Positions 26,193-34,570 of a DNA stretch of 64,000 nucleotides are shown in pieces. Each line of letters opens with the position of its first letter. The first letter of the stretch is position 1. Source of the stretch: an uncultured Tateyamaria sp. (GTDB taxonomy: Bacteria > Pseudomonadota > Alphaproteobacteria > Rhodobacterales > Rhodobacteraceae); assembly GCF_947503705.1 (NCBI RefSeq), contig NZ_CANNES010000001.1, positions 1 through 64,000 of the forward strand. The letters are read 5' to 3'. The position numbers were made by a program, and so were the translations under genes. The notes under the pieces were generated by a model, which searched no databases, was not told the DNA's origin, and was given only the letters and a program-made list of their open reading frames with translations.

Positions 26193-26567
26193 TTAAAAAA
26201 CCACCCCACTCACCAACCCCACATTCGCGTAAGGCGTGCCTTCCCCCGTCCGCACCACCACGACGGCCCCACCGGAACGCTCCTTGAACACCTCGTGGGG
26301 CACCAGGTCGCAGGCCACCCGTGCGTCGATCTCTCCACCAACAGCCCCCGCCTCTGATGCCCGGAACGCCGCCTCGACGCACATTTCGCCCAACACCGCT
26401 TCCAGCACATCCAGCATCGCGGGCACGCCCAACGTTACCGCCAGATCCACGCAAGGCACTCCAGCAGGGACAGGCAATCCAGCGTCGCCGATCACCAGCA
26501 CGTCGCCATGGCCAAGACCCGCCACGATCCGCGACAACTCTGCATTTAGAATTCCGGATTTCTTCAT
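26193..26567 (-). CDS. rbsD: RbsD, D-ribose pyranase
   Basis: 124 aa starting MKKSGILNAELSRIVAGLGH. The catalytic H20 in GLGHGD is in its standard place, and VIGDAGLPVPAGV follows. It interconverts the pyranose forms of ribose. C-terminal TGEGTPYANVGLVSGV matches the family. No rbs transporter or kinase is beside it. Confidence 0.92.
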   Translation of the reverse strand: MKKSGILNAELSRIVAGLGHGDVLVIGDAGLPVPAGVPCVDLAVTLGVPAMLDVLEAVLGEMCVEAAFRASEAGAVGGEIDARVACDLVPHEVFKERSGGAVVVVRTGEGTPYANVGLVSGVVF

Positions 26568-26611
26568 TGCGCCACCTCCGCCCCGACCCTAGCGGAGCAA
26601 GGCGGCCCGAG

Positions 26612-26956
26612 CTAGCGCCGCGTCGCCTTCCATTTCCGGTACGTCTCGTCATCCATCCCAACAGGCGGATAGCTCCCCGACCAGGGCAGCACCGGTTCAG
26701 ACATCCAGCGCTTGCGTTCTTCGATCGCCGAAACCATCCGGTCGGCATCGACCATCACGCGGTGCATCGCCTCCTTGGGGTCCAGACCAATGGCCCGGTG
26801 CAGCACCAATTCGTCCCGCATCGGGATCACCACACAGCGCGGTTTACCATGATTGTGCAGCCACAGATGGCCCAGCTCTTCATAGACGAACTTCAGCTCG
26901 TTACTGGCGTGCTTTCGGAAATCGGTGAAATTTATTTTGCGAATTTCGGTGGGCAT
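26612..26956 (-). CDS. Phd/YefM-like small protein
   Basis: 114 aa. The N-terminal part (KINFTDFRKHASNELKFVYE, then LWLHNHGKPRCVVIPM) has the shape of Phd/YefM antitoxins: a short helix, then a strand pair ending in CVVIPM. The C-terminal half (WMSEPVLPWSGSYPPVGMD) is not typical of antitoxins, and no toxin gene adjoins it. So it may be a solitary regulator. The ATG follows AGGACC. A repeat-rich stretch lies directly upstream. Confidence 0.6.
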   Translation of the reverse strand: MPTEIRKINFTDFRKHASNELKFVYEELGHLWLHNHGKPRCVVIPMRDELVLHRAIGLDPKEAMHRVMVDADRMVSAIEERKRWMSEPVLPWSGSYPPVGMDDETYRKWKATRR

Positions 26957-26983
26957 GTTGTCGCGGTCCTTTGACGCATTTTC

Positions 26984-27098
26984 AAAACGTACAGATCGCG
27001 GGTCAAAATGCGCATTTCATGCAAAACGGCCCCAAATCCGCAGATCGGGGCCGTTTGAAATTGTGCAATTCGGGGCCGAACCTGTACGTTTTTGACCC
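26984..27098. repeat. Nested inverted repeats upstream of the Phd-like gene
   Basis: Two levels of symmetry are visible. An outer 11-bp pair, AAAACGTACAG (from 26984) and CTGTACGTTTT (27082-27092), encloses the element, with GGGTCAAAA (27000-27008) matched by TTTTGACCC (27090-27098). Inside, AAACGGCCCC (27024-27033) pairs perfectly with GGGGCCGTTT (27047-27056), which looks like a bidirectional terminator. The outer repeats could be an operator for the Phd-like protein or the ends of a small non-coding element. Confidence 0.6.
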
Positions 27099-27154
27099 TA
27101 TCCGACGCCCCTCAGGGCATGGTTAAGGGGCCGTACGCTGTGGCCACGGGAGCT

Positions 27155-27721
27155 TTACTTATAGCCAAAGGCGGCGTTGGGCATCCAGTCGGGCGCACCC
27201 TTGCCGGCCCGCATGTGCAGGCACGAACTGCCAACCCGCTGGAAATATGTGGCCTCTAGCGGGTACCAGCCGGCCTGGGGCACTTCGACCTCAACCGCGC
27301 GCGTTTCACTGCACGATTGGCGCCCGTCGAAATAGCCAACCGTCTGCCCGCCGACCCTCGCGTCGAGGCCATCATTGGTCAGAAAATCAATGGTATAGGT
27401 GCCGGGGCTGTAAAATTTGACATAGCCCGAAATTGCGGCCGCAACGTGGTGCGCCTGGCCGGATGTGAGCGTGTCATCGCCATTGTTGGTGTCCCGATAA
27501 TCCAATCCGGACAACGGCTTACCGGCCTTGGCCTTCTTCAGATAGCGGGTGGCCTGGCTCAGGCTTTTGACATCAGCCGGAAAGGCGTATTTCACCGCCA
27601 GCCCTTGTTTCAGCCCTGTGGGCTGCGGGTTTGCAGGTTTCAGCTTGAGCGGGGCGGCAAATGCGCCCGTCGCAACCATTGCCAAGGCGGTTGCCGTCGC
27701 AACCGTTCTAAAGAATTTCAT
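27155..27721 (-). CDS. Secreted PA14-domain-like protein
   Basis: 188 aa with a signal peptide (MKFFRTVATATALAMVATGA). Segments such as VKFYSPGTYTIDFLTNDGLD and GWYPLEATYFQRVGSSCLHM follow the beta-sandwich pattern of PA14-type domains, which often bind carbohydrate. Two cysteines (in RQSCSET and SSCLHM) may form a disulfide. The start at 27721 is set by the signal peptide. Function unknown. Confidence 0.75.
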   Translation of the reverse strand: MKFFRTVATATALAMVATGAFAAPLKLKPANPQPTGLKQGLAVKYAFPADVKSLSQATRYLKKAKAGKPLSGLDYRDTNNGDDTLTSGQAHHVAAAISGYVKFYSPGTYTIDFLTNDGLDARVGGQTVGYFDGRQSCSETRAVEVEVPQAGWYPLEATYFQRVGSSCLHMRAGKGAPDWMPNAAFGYK

Positions 27722-27836
27722 TCCGTAACTCCCAGTGTCCCGGCCGCTATGCTGCAGCCTTTTATAGCCAGAGTGTAAAAGGGCGATGCGGGCGCTGGCA
27801 ACCTCTTGGCAACAAACGTGATCTGGCCCTTGGCGA

Positions 27837-28316
27837 TTACGGCGCACGGTAGAACAGATACCGCTCGGGATCGATTGTATCCGGCCCGCTGATCTGCTCA
27901 AAACCGATCAGAGGTTGCTGCGAAAGCACCAGCCCATTTGGCACCATGACCGCCGCAATCAGGGGGCTTAGCTTGGCTCCCTCCTCAACGTCCAAGTCCT
28001 TGACACCAAAACCGAAATCATAATGGGCCAGCGCGATCCGTGCGCCGTTTTGCGCCAGATCGTGCAACATGTCATCGGCCTCGCCTTGCAGGAAATCGGC
28101 CTCTGGTGGGACACAGGTGGGATGGCATTTCAGGATACGGTCGATTACCCAGATCCGCCGCCCTTTGATCTCCTGGCGCAGGTGGTCATAGCTGCGCCCA
28201 TTGCCCAGCCCCATTTCCAAAACATCGCCCGCGACACCGTCGATCTGACCCGCCGCCCAATTGATACCGTCGATCTGCGCGGTCAGGCGGCGGCGCATTG
28301 ATTCCAGTCTGCTCAT
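27837..28316 (-). CDS. Methyltransferase of the Methyltransf_17 type (glycosyl operon)
   Basis: 159 aa. The SAM-binding motif I is VLEMGLGNGRSYDHLR, and the family is the small class I group exemplified by PF12692. It is the last of seven genes that overlap by 4 bp each, so it probably modifies the product of the upstream glycosyltransferases or acts in the same pathway. A paralog of similar length lies at 45112-45609. Substrate unknown. Confidence 0.78.
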   Translation of the reverse strand: MSRLESMRRRLTAQIDGINWAAGQIDGVAGDVLEMGLGNGRSYDHLRQEIKGRRIWVIDRILKCHPTCVPPEADFLQGEADDMLHDLAQNGARIALAHYDFGFGVKDLDVEEGAKLSPLIAAVMVPNGLVLSQQPLIGFEQISGPDTIDPERYLFYRAP

Positions 28317-29059
28317 TTGTCGGTCTCCATGGTCCAGGGGCGGGCGCCCCCGGCCTGCATTTCTGTCAAAAACGCCTCTGAAAAGGTCCAGATGGCGGGT
28401 GTGTGAACAAGGTGATGGGTCAAAAGGCCAAAGGGTTCATGCGCGTCCGCAAGGCCACTGGCTCGGTCCGTCAAATGAGCGGCAGCATCCGCGATCAACT
28501 GCTCTGGGGCCACGAGGTCACGCGTCCCTTTCCACCAGATCGGATCGACATGGGTGTTCACCACATCCAGGTCGGCAAGGCGGGCCCCGGCACGCGGCCC
28601 ATATGTGGACAAAATCCGGTATCCCTGCGCTGCCAGCCCATGGGTCACCTCATCGTTGATGCGGTTCCAGGGCGGCACAAACATAGGCCTGAGCCGCGCT
28701 CCAAAGAGGCGCGCCATCTTGTCGAGGGCTTGTTGGGTTTCAGCCAACGAACCACTCCGAAGCGTTTGAAACTCATTCCTTTTTTCGCCTGACCTACTGT
28801 AATCTGTGTGCGCCCAGCCATGCACGACAGGCACGAACTGCGCCGGATCAAGGGCCTCGGGCAAAGCCTCATCCACATGGGCGGGAATGATCGCGAGGTG
28901 CACCGGCACGCCGCACCGCTTCGACACTTGCGAGAGTTGAGACAGAGCGGGCGTCATCGCAACTGCATCATCGTCGCGCCACCACAGCGGCACGTCGACA
29001 CCTGCGTCTCGACAGGCGGCCAAGGCGGCGCGCAGCGGTGTCCAATCAAACTCTGTCAC
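28313..29059 (-). CDS. Polysaccharide-deacetylase-like protein
   Basis: 248 aa. The N-terminal block VPLWWRDDDAVAMTP has the metal-binding aspartates of NodB-type deacetylases. VVHGWAHTDYS supplies the histidines, and FVPPWNRIND is the expected motif 3. No signal peptide, so it should act in the cytoplasm, as do related deacetylases that work on nucleotide- or lipid-linked sugars. It starts with GTG at 29059 and overlaps the preceding and following genes by 4 bp. Confidence 0.8.
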   Translation of the reverse strand: MTEFDWTPLRAALAACRDAGVDVPLWWRDDDAVAMTPALSQLSQVSKRCGVPVHLAIIPAHVDEALPEALDPAQFVPVVHGWAHTDYSRSGEKRNEFQTLRSGSLAETQQALDKMARLFGARLRPMFVPPWNRINDEVTHGLAAQGYRILSTYGPRAGARLADLDVVNTHVDPIWWKGTRDLVAPEQLIADAAAHLTDRASGLADAHEPFGLLTHHLVHTPAIWTFSEAFLTEMQAGGARPWTMETDK

Positions 29060-30183
29060 AACGCCCCCTTTCGCAACTGATGCGCGATCTGCACTGTTTC
29101 ACGCGCGCCATCCATAGTTTGGGTTCGGGGGGCACGCCGACCAGTAGTGATCACGTCATTGACAGCACGCGCGAGCGTGGCGGCATCCAACGATTCCTGC
29201 CGCAAAACCGCAATGCCGGGCATCTGCCCCAACGCATCCGCGCGCAGCCCTTGTTCAACCTCGCCACCGTCATCAAAAGGCACCAGGACAGCAGGCACAC
29301 CCGTCTGCATCACGTCCAAGGCGGTGTTGTAGCCCGCCATGGAAACCGACGCAGCGGCGCTCGCCAGAAACTGGCGAAACTCCGGATGCGGCGCTTCGAT
29401 CGTGACGTTGTCAGCTGCCTCGGCTTGCAGCGCGCCCCGGCGGGCCTCTGCCCCGCCAACAAACAGCCGCCATTGCATCTGGGGCATCTCTGACGCGGCT
29501 TGGATCGCGGCGGCGAACAACGCGTCCCCGACACTTCCGCCGCCTGCACTGACCAAAACGGTCTGGTCTAGTTGCCCGCCCAGCCGGGGTGGTGGCGGTG
29601 CGACATAGCCTGTGTAACACAGCTTGGTTTGCAGGGCTGCCGTCACAGGCCAACTGTGTTCCAGCGTCACAACGTCCGGGTCCGAATGGACCAAAACGCC
29701 GTCGTAAAAACGCGAAACAAGCTCTTCTGCGAATACAACTTTTTTGGGTTTACTGGGTGGGGCGAGGATATCACGGATCGAACTCAGGACGACGGGTGCG
29801 GGTGTCATGGATTTGGCCGCCTGTAGCAGCGCCTGCAACTCCTGGCGCAATATCCGCCGCCCAAAGGGAAAAAGCTCGGTCATCAAGATGTCGGGCTGTA
29901 TGCGGCGCAGGATCGACAGCATTTGGTCCTCCCTGCGCAACAGCATGTCCGGGGTCGCTTCGGCGCCATCCGCTGTCAGCAATGTCGAAAAATCAACGCC
30001 GTTTGAACGCACTGGCTCAAGCTGTTCGAAGCCGATGCCAACAGTATTGAAATGCGGCACGGGCAAGCCGCCGCTGACCACGGTCACCTCATCGCCCGCC
30101 GCCAAAAAGGCGCGCGCCAGCGTCAAGGCACGCGACAGGTGGCCGGTGCCCAACAGGTGCGTGACCACGATCATCGCCTTCAT
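29056..30183 (-). CDS. GT-B glycosyltransferase, MurG-like (COG4671 type)
   Basis: 375 aa from the ATG at 30183 (MKAMIVVTHLLGTGHLSRAL). The GTGHLSRA motif near the N-terminus and the C-terminal donor-binding region VSMAGYNTALDVMQTGVPAV are characteristic of MurG/UGT-like GT-B enzymes. The longer upstream frame overlaps the phosphatase gene and is rejected. It is similar in layout to the first gene of this operon (33075-34298). Confidence 0.82.
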   Translation of the reverse strand: MKAMIVVTHLLGTGHLSRALTLARAFLAAGDEVTVVSGGLPVPHFNTVGIGFEQLEPVRSNGVDFSTLLTADGAEATPDMLLRREDQMLSILRRIQPDILMTELFPFGRRILRQELQALLQAAKSMTPAPVVLSSIRDILAPPSKPKKVVFAEELVSRFYDGVLVHSDPDVVTLEHSWPVTAALQTKLCYTGYVAPPPPRLGGQLDQTVLVSAGGGSVGDALFAAAIQAASEMPQMQWRLFVGGAEARRGALQAEAADNVTIEAPHPEFRQFLASAAASVSMAGYNTALDVMQTGVPAVLVPFDDGGEVEQGLRADALGQMPGIAVLRQESLDAATLARAVNDVITTGRRAPRTQTMDGARETVQIAHQLRKGAL

Positions 30184-30764
30184 GACGCACCGCGCAACAG
30201 GCGGACGGGTGTGGCCTCTGCTGACAGGTTGCCATTTTGGATATGCAGAACAAACAGGCGATCTCGCTTGATCTGAAACGGGGCGGGGCCGCTGAAGTTC
30301 CAGCCCGTCGCCATAGCCATGAGGACCCGCATAACACCAATGTGGCAAACGGCGACCGTGTCACGTTCAAGCGCCTCTACCCATGGCGACAGCCGCGCGC
30401 GCAGGGCGGTCGGCGGTTCGCCGCCCGGCGGGCAATAGTCCCAGCCCCAGGCCTCGATATCGCGAAACGCGCTGCCCGGTTCCGACTTCAACTCAAGGCC
30501 TTTGCGACCTTCCCAATCGCCCCAATCCATTTCCATCAGCGCGGCTACCGCCATAGGCTGACGCCTCACCACGATCTGCCCGGTTTCGACCGCACGGGAC
30601 AGCGGACTGGAGACCAGGTCGGCCTCTTCCCAGTCATGTGGCAAACGCAGTTCGGCCAAGTGCGCGCGCGCCACGTCATCCAGAGGGATGTCCGTACGCC
30701 CCTGTATTCGGCCTGCTCGATTCCACGCGGTATGCCCGTGGCGCAGCAATGCAAGCCGTGTCAT
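30180..30764 (-). CDS. Histidine phosphatase family protein
   Basis: 194 aa with the RHG catalytic motif at residues 8-10 (LLRHGHTAWN), a second conserved arginine in SSPLSRAVET, the acid MDWGDWEG, and the second histidine in VCHIGVMR. It is of the phosphoglycerate-mutase/CobC type. In this operon it may remove phosphate from a sugar or sugar-phosphate intermediate. It overlaps both neighbours by 4 bp. Confidence 0.88.
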   Translation of the reverse strand: MTRLALLRHGHTAWNRAGRIQGRTDIPLDDVARAHLAELRLPHDWEEADLVSSPLSRAVETGQIVVRRQPMAVAALMEMDWGDWEGRKGLELKSEPGSAFRDIEAWGWDYCPPGGEPPTALRARLSPWVEALERDTVAVCHIGVMRVLMAMATGWNFSGPAPFQIKRDRLFVLHIQNGNLSAEATPVRLLRGAS

Positions 30765-31831
30765 GTGCGAACCTCGACCAGTGCCGCCGCCAAGGTCCGT
30801 GCCGCTGGCCCCAACAGATGATGCGCACCAACCATCGCACGTGCGTCCGCCCCCATCTTCTGGCGCAATGGCGGGTCACTCAGCAAATTCACTATTGTGT
30901 GCGCCATGGCATCTGGGCCCTCGTGGGGACGCGGATGCTGGCCGTGCACCACATCGCGCACACCGGGGCGGTCCTGAGCAACAACGGGCAAGCCCGCAGC
31001 CTGCGCTTCGAGGTAAACCACGCCAAAGGCCTCGTTAACACCGGGCCAGAAAAACAAGCTGGATTGCGCATAGATGCCTGCCAAGGCCTCTGGCGGCCGG
31101 GCACCTAAAAACGACACGCGGTCCTGTTCTGGGGCCATCATCTGCTCCACCCTTGCGCGCGCCGGGCCATCGCCGACAATCGCCAAAGACCAGTCCAGCC
31201 CGCTGGGCAAAACGGCCAGCGTGTCAGCAATTAACTGATAAGACGCCAATTTATCGCCATGCCGCATCATACCCACGCTCAGCATCTTGCCGTTCAGCGG
31301 GCTTTGCGGTGGTAACTCCTCGCGGGATAAAAAGGGTGGCAGGTGCACCAGTGATTGGCCCGTGGGCGCGTCCCGGCGCAGCGTTTCGGCGTCGCGATGT
31401 GTGAAGTACAGGATCGTATGCGCGGCATCGCTGGCCGCCTCCGCAGCAGCGGCAAATGCAGCCCAAGGGCCGACAAGCCGCTTGCGGGCCCGCGTACTTT
31501 CGACTTGCAAGTAGGGAATGCCCAGAGCTTGACTGACAGCGGGGCCAATCAGGTCAGGGGCCTTATAGTAGTTGTGGTAGGTCACCCACGCCTGCCAGTT
31601 TTTCGCCTCGGGACAAGCGACCAGACGTGCCACTTCGACCTGCGCTTCCAAGGCCAGCGCATCTTGCTTGGCCCGGTCCCCATGCTTGTCCAAAAGGCGC
31701 AACTCAGACGCCAGATGCACTGACACATCGGCATGAACCAAGGCTGCCATCAATGCCGCCGCCATCGCACGATCACCAGACGGAACCGGATGGTTTGGCG
31801 ACTTCAGCGGGGCATAAAAGGCCACCGTCAT
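30761..31831 (-). CDS. GT4-family glycosyltransferase
   Basis: 356 aa. The C-terminal donor site motif NEAFGVVYLEAQAAGLPVVA is the EX7E element of GT4 enzymes, and LSVGMMRHGDKLASYQLIAD opens the C-terminal Rossmann domain. Cytoplasmic, retaining transferase; donor and acceptor not predictable. Third of seven co-directional genes; 4-bp overlaps on both sides. Confidence 0.85.
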   Translation of the reverse strand: MTVAFYAPLKSPNHPVPSGDRAMAAALMAALVHADVSVHLASELRLLDKHGDRAKQDALALEAQVEVARLVACPEAKNWQAWVTYHNYYKAPDLIGPAVSQALGIPYLQVESTRARKRLVGPWAAFAAAAEAASDAAHTILYFTHRDAETLRRDAPTGQSLVHLPPFLSREELPPQSPLNGKMLSVGMMRHGDKLASYQLIADTLAVLPSGLDWSLAIVGDGPARARVEQMMAPEQDRVSFLGARPPEALAGIYAQSSLFFWPGVNEAFGVVYLEAQAAGLPVVAQDRPGVRDVVHGQHPRPHEGPDAMAHTIVNLLSDPPLRQKMGADARAMVGAHHLLGPAARTLAAALVEVRT

Positions 31832-33078
31832 GCGGGCAGCCCCTCGCGCATGATGGCCCGCAAACGGTTCGCCAGATGATCAATGCCCGGCTGCATCTGG
31901 AACTCGGATTGCAACCGGTCAAAGGCGGCTTGGGCCATTTCCGCGCTGACATCCGGGGCCTGTTCGAGGCGCAGCATATGCCCCGCAAGTGCGGCGGGTG
32001 CATCGTCGCTCAGAACACCGTGCACGCCATCATCAATGAACTCGGGGATGGCAGAGACGGGCGTGGACAGAATAGGCAGCATTTGGCTGGCAGCCTCCAT
32101 CAGCACATTTGGCAGGCCGTCGCGGTCCCCGTCCTCCGCCACGCGACTGGGCAAGACGAACAGGTCAGCAGAGCGCATCGCCGCGATGACCTCTGGCTGA
32201 TCGCAAGCGCCGCGCCAAGTGATACGCGCCTCGACGCCCAAGGCTTCGGCGCGGGATCGCATCTGGGCATCAAGCGCGCCGCCACCGATATGCACCCAAT
32301 GCCAATCCATGTGATCGGGCAGCAACGCCAAAGCATCCAACAGCCGGTCAAACCCCTTTTTCTCGACCAGACGGCCGACCGACAGCATTTCGAACCGCTG
32401 GCCGGGGATCCGTGTCGGCCGCGCCGCAGGCAAGGGAAAACGCGCAAGGTCTAGGCCGTGATAGACCAGATCGACCGGCGTGCTTTGAGCCAGATCATTC
32501 AGGTGCGCCGCGCCAAAGGCCGTACAGGTTGCCCCGAACGAAGCACCAGCCGTCTGATGATCCAGTTTCTCGCGCAATTCCCAGTCCGGCGACGTCCAGA
32601 TATCCTTGGCATGGGCGGAGAAGGACCACGGCATGCTGCGCAGCATCGCAGCATAACGCGCAACAGACGATGGCGTATGGAGAAAGTGGGCATACAGCGC
32701 CTGAGTGCCAGACGGCAGCTCTTTGGCCAACACACAAGCCTGGCCAAAACGGCGGATGCGGTTTTTTGTCGGATCACGACGCAAGTCGCGAAAAAACTGG
32801 ACCGCAGCCCGCCAGAACCCTAGCCGTCCCATCGACCAAAACAGGCCAGATAGCACGCGGCCCGGCGCATCGCCCAGGTATTCCGGCAAATAGAACACGT
32901 CAGCCCTGAGCTGATCATGCAACGGGTGGGTCTTGTGATCCGTGGGGTGGCGCAGTGACCAGATCGCGAAATCAATGCCCGCCCGCTCGAGGGCCAACAG
33001 CTCCTGCGCGATAAAGGTTTCGGACAAGCGCGGCCAGCCTTTGACCACGATGGCCAGCCTAGGCGTGGGCTGGGTCAT
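31828..33078 (-). CDS. GT4-family glycosyltransferase
   Basis: 416 aa. N-terminal acceptor domain (VVKGWPRLSETFIAQELLAL) and C-terminal donor site DGDRDGLPNVLMEAASQMLP fit the GT4 group related to colanic-acid-type transferases. The nucleotide-binding domain begins near MLSVGRLVEKKGFDRLLDAL. Cytoplasmic. Second gene of the operon; 4-bp overlaps on both sides. Confidence 0.87.
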   Translation of the reverse strand: MTQPTPRLAIVVKGWPRLSETFIAQELLALERAGIDFAIWSLRHPTDHKTHPLHDQLRADVFYLPEYLGDAPGRVLSGLFWSMGRLGFWRAAVQFFRDLRRDPTKNRIRRFGQACVLAKELPSGTQALYAHFLHTPSSVARYAAMLRSMPWSFSAHAKDIWTSPDWELREKLDHQTAGASFGATCTAFGAAHLNDLAQSTPVDLVYHGLDLARFPLPAARPTRIPGQRFEMLSVGRLVEKKGFDRLLDALALLPDHMDWHWVHIGGGALDAQMRSRAEALGVEARITWRGACDQPEVIAAMRSADLFVLPSRVAEDGDRDGLPNVLMEAASQMLPILSTPVSAIPEFIDDGVHGVLSDDAPAALAGHMLRLEQAPDVSAEMAQAAFDRLQSEFQMQPGIDHLANRLRAIMREGLPA

Positions 33079-34298
33079 TCGGCGGCATCGCTCACCCGGC
33101 GGGACATCAGATGCCGCGCCCGGTCGATCACCACATCAAGCCCGTCCAGCAGGCCATCCGCCCCCGCCTCGGACGGGCGGTTCTGACCCGGCAAGGCGCG
33201 GATGGCGGCAATCATGCTTTGCGGCGTCAGCCCGTCGCGGAACTGGTCGAGGTTGCGCACCAGCCCAAGCTCTTCGGCGCGGTTGGCCCTGATCCACTGT
33301 TCCAGACGCGGTTTGGTGCGCGGCACGATCACGGCCCGTTTGTCAAAGGACAGAACCTCGCAGAAGGTGTTGTAGCCCCCCATCGACACAACGCCCTCCG
33401 CCCCGGCAAAAAGGGATTCGATGCGGCTGTCAAAGCCGGTGGCGACCACACGGCCATTCAATGCGGCCACGCGCGCCTCGAACGCGTCGCGGGTGTCGCC
33501 GGACAGGAACGGGCCGTAGACCAGCACCGCATGGGGCGCCAGCGTCGGGTCCTTCTCATATGCCTGCAAAACCAGATCGACCATTGCGCGCCCGTCGCCG
33601 CCGCCGCCGGGCGTGACCAGAACATATGGCGTGTCAGGCACTTCGGCGTGATCAATGATCTCTCGGCGCAAATAACCGGTCCAGAACATCCGCGCGCGCG
33701 CAGCATCCGACAGGGGCAAACCGGCAGTGGGGTCATAGACGGATTTCACGCCATAGACCCAAATCTCGTCATAAAAGGCCTCAGTGGCCGCGATTGAACC
33801 CTTGCGCTCCCACTCGGCGGCCAGCACTTCGGGTTCGTCCAGCACATCGCGCAGGCCCAGAACGATCCGGGTCTTGCCCGAACGGTTCAGCATCTCGAGG
33901 GTGGGCAAAAGTTCGCCCCGGAAGCCGGTGGATTCCTTGTCAACGATCAGGAGGTCTGGTTCGTATTGCGCAACGGTGGATTGGATCAGGCCTGCCCGCA
34001 GGGCTGTGGTGGCCTCGATATCTTCGCCGGGAGCCTGACTGACATATGACCCGTCAGCCAGTTTCTTAACACCTGGCAAGCGCACGTGATCTACGGATTC
34101 CGGGAACGTGAATCGGCCAGCCACGGGGCTGCCCGTCAGAATGATGGCAGACGCGGCCACGCCTGATTGGGTCAACGCTGAGGCCAGTGCGCGGCTACGC
34201 CGCAAATGGCCCAATCCAAATGTGTCATGACTATACAGGACCACGCGGCGCTGGCGCGTCCCGATATGCGTCGGCGCTGCTGCTGTCGATTGGCCCAT
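33075..34298 (-). CDS. GT-B glycosyltransferase, MurG-like (COG4671 type)
   Basis: 407 aa. Begins with a disordered stretch, then VVLYSHDTFGLGHLRRSRAL, the glycine-rich acceptor-side loop. The donor side has TPGGGGDGRAMVDLVLQAYE and GVVSMGGYNTFCEVLSFDKR. This fits the predicted glycosyltransferases of COG4671. It is the first gene of the seven-gene operon, whose promoter should lie in the 272-bp divergent gap shared with the mscS-like gene. Confidence 0.83.
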   Translation of the reverse strand: MGQSTAAAPTHIGTRQRRVVLYSHDTFGLGHLRRSRALASALTQSGVAASAIILTGSPVAGRFTFPESVDHVRLPGVKKLADGSYVSQAPGEDIEATTALRAGLIQSTVAQYEPDLLIVDKESTGFRGELLPTLEMLNRSGKTRIVLGLRDVLDEPEVLAAEWERKGSIAATEAFYDEIWVYGVKSVYDPTAGLPLSDAARARMFWTGYLRREIIDHAEVPDTPYVLVTPGGGGDGRAMVDLVLQAYEKDPTLAPHAVLVYGPFLSGDTRDAFEARVAALNGRVVATGFDSRIESLFAGAEGVVSMGGYNTFCEVLSFDKRAVIVPRTKPRLEQWIRANRAEELGLVRNLDQFRDGLTPQSMIAAIRALPGQNRPSEAGADGLLDGLDVVIDRARHLMSRRVSDAAE

Positions 34299-34570
34299 AT
34301 TCGTCGTCTTTACCTTGTCGCTCTCTGACCGCGCACATGGCGGCGTTCAAAGAATCTTAACAGCCGTATATCACAGCAATCGATTTTCCCAAGCCATGGC
34401 ATGTCACACCTACTCACGCAAAGCGGATTGCGCCGTCACATTGTGCGAAGCGGGACCGAAATGGCACGGCATTCAAGGACCGGTCCCGGCAAAATGCACG
34501 GGGCGACCAATTGCATTGCCCAAGGCGGTGGCATAGCGTTTGCGAAAGGTGACTGGGGTGGACTACTGCG

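Noticed and set aside
26158-26748. Minus-strand frame of 196 codons overlapping rbsD
   Set aside because: Arginine- and glycine-rich out-of-frame reading of rbsD.
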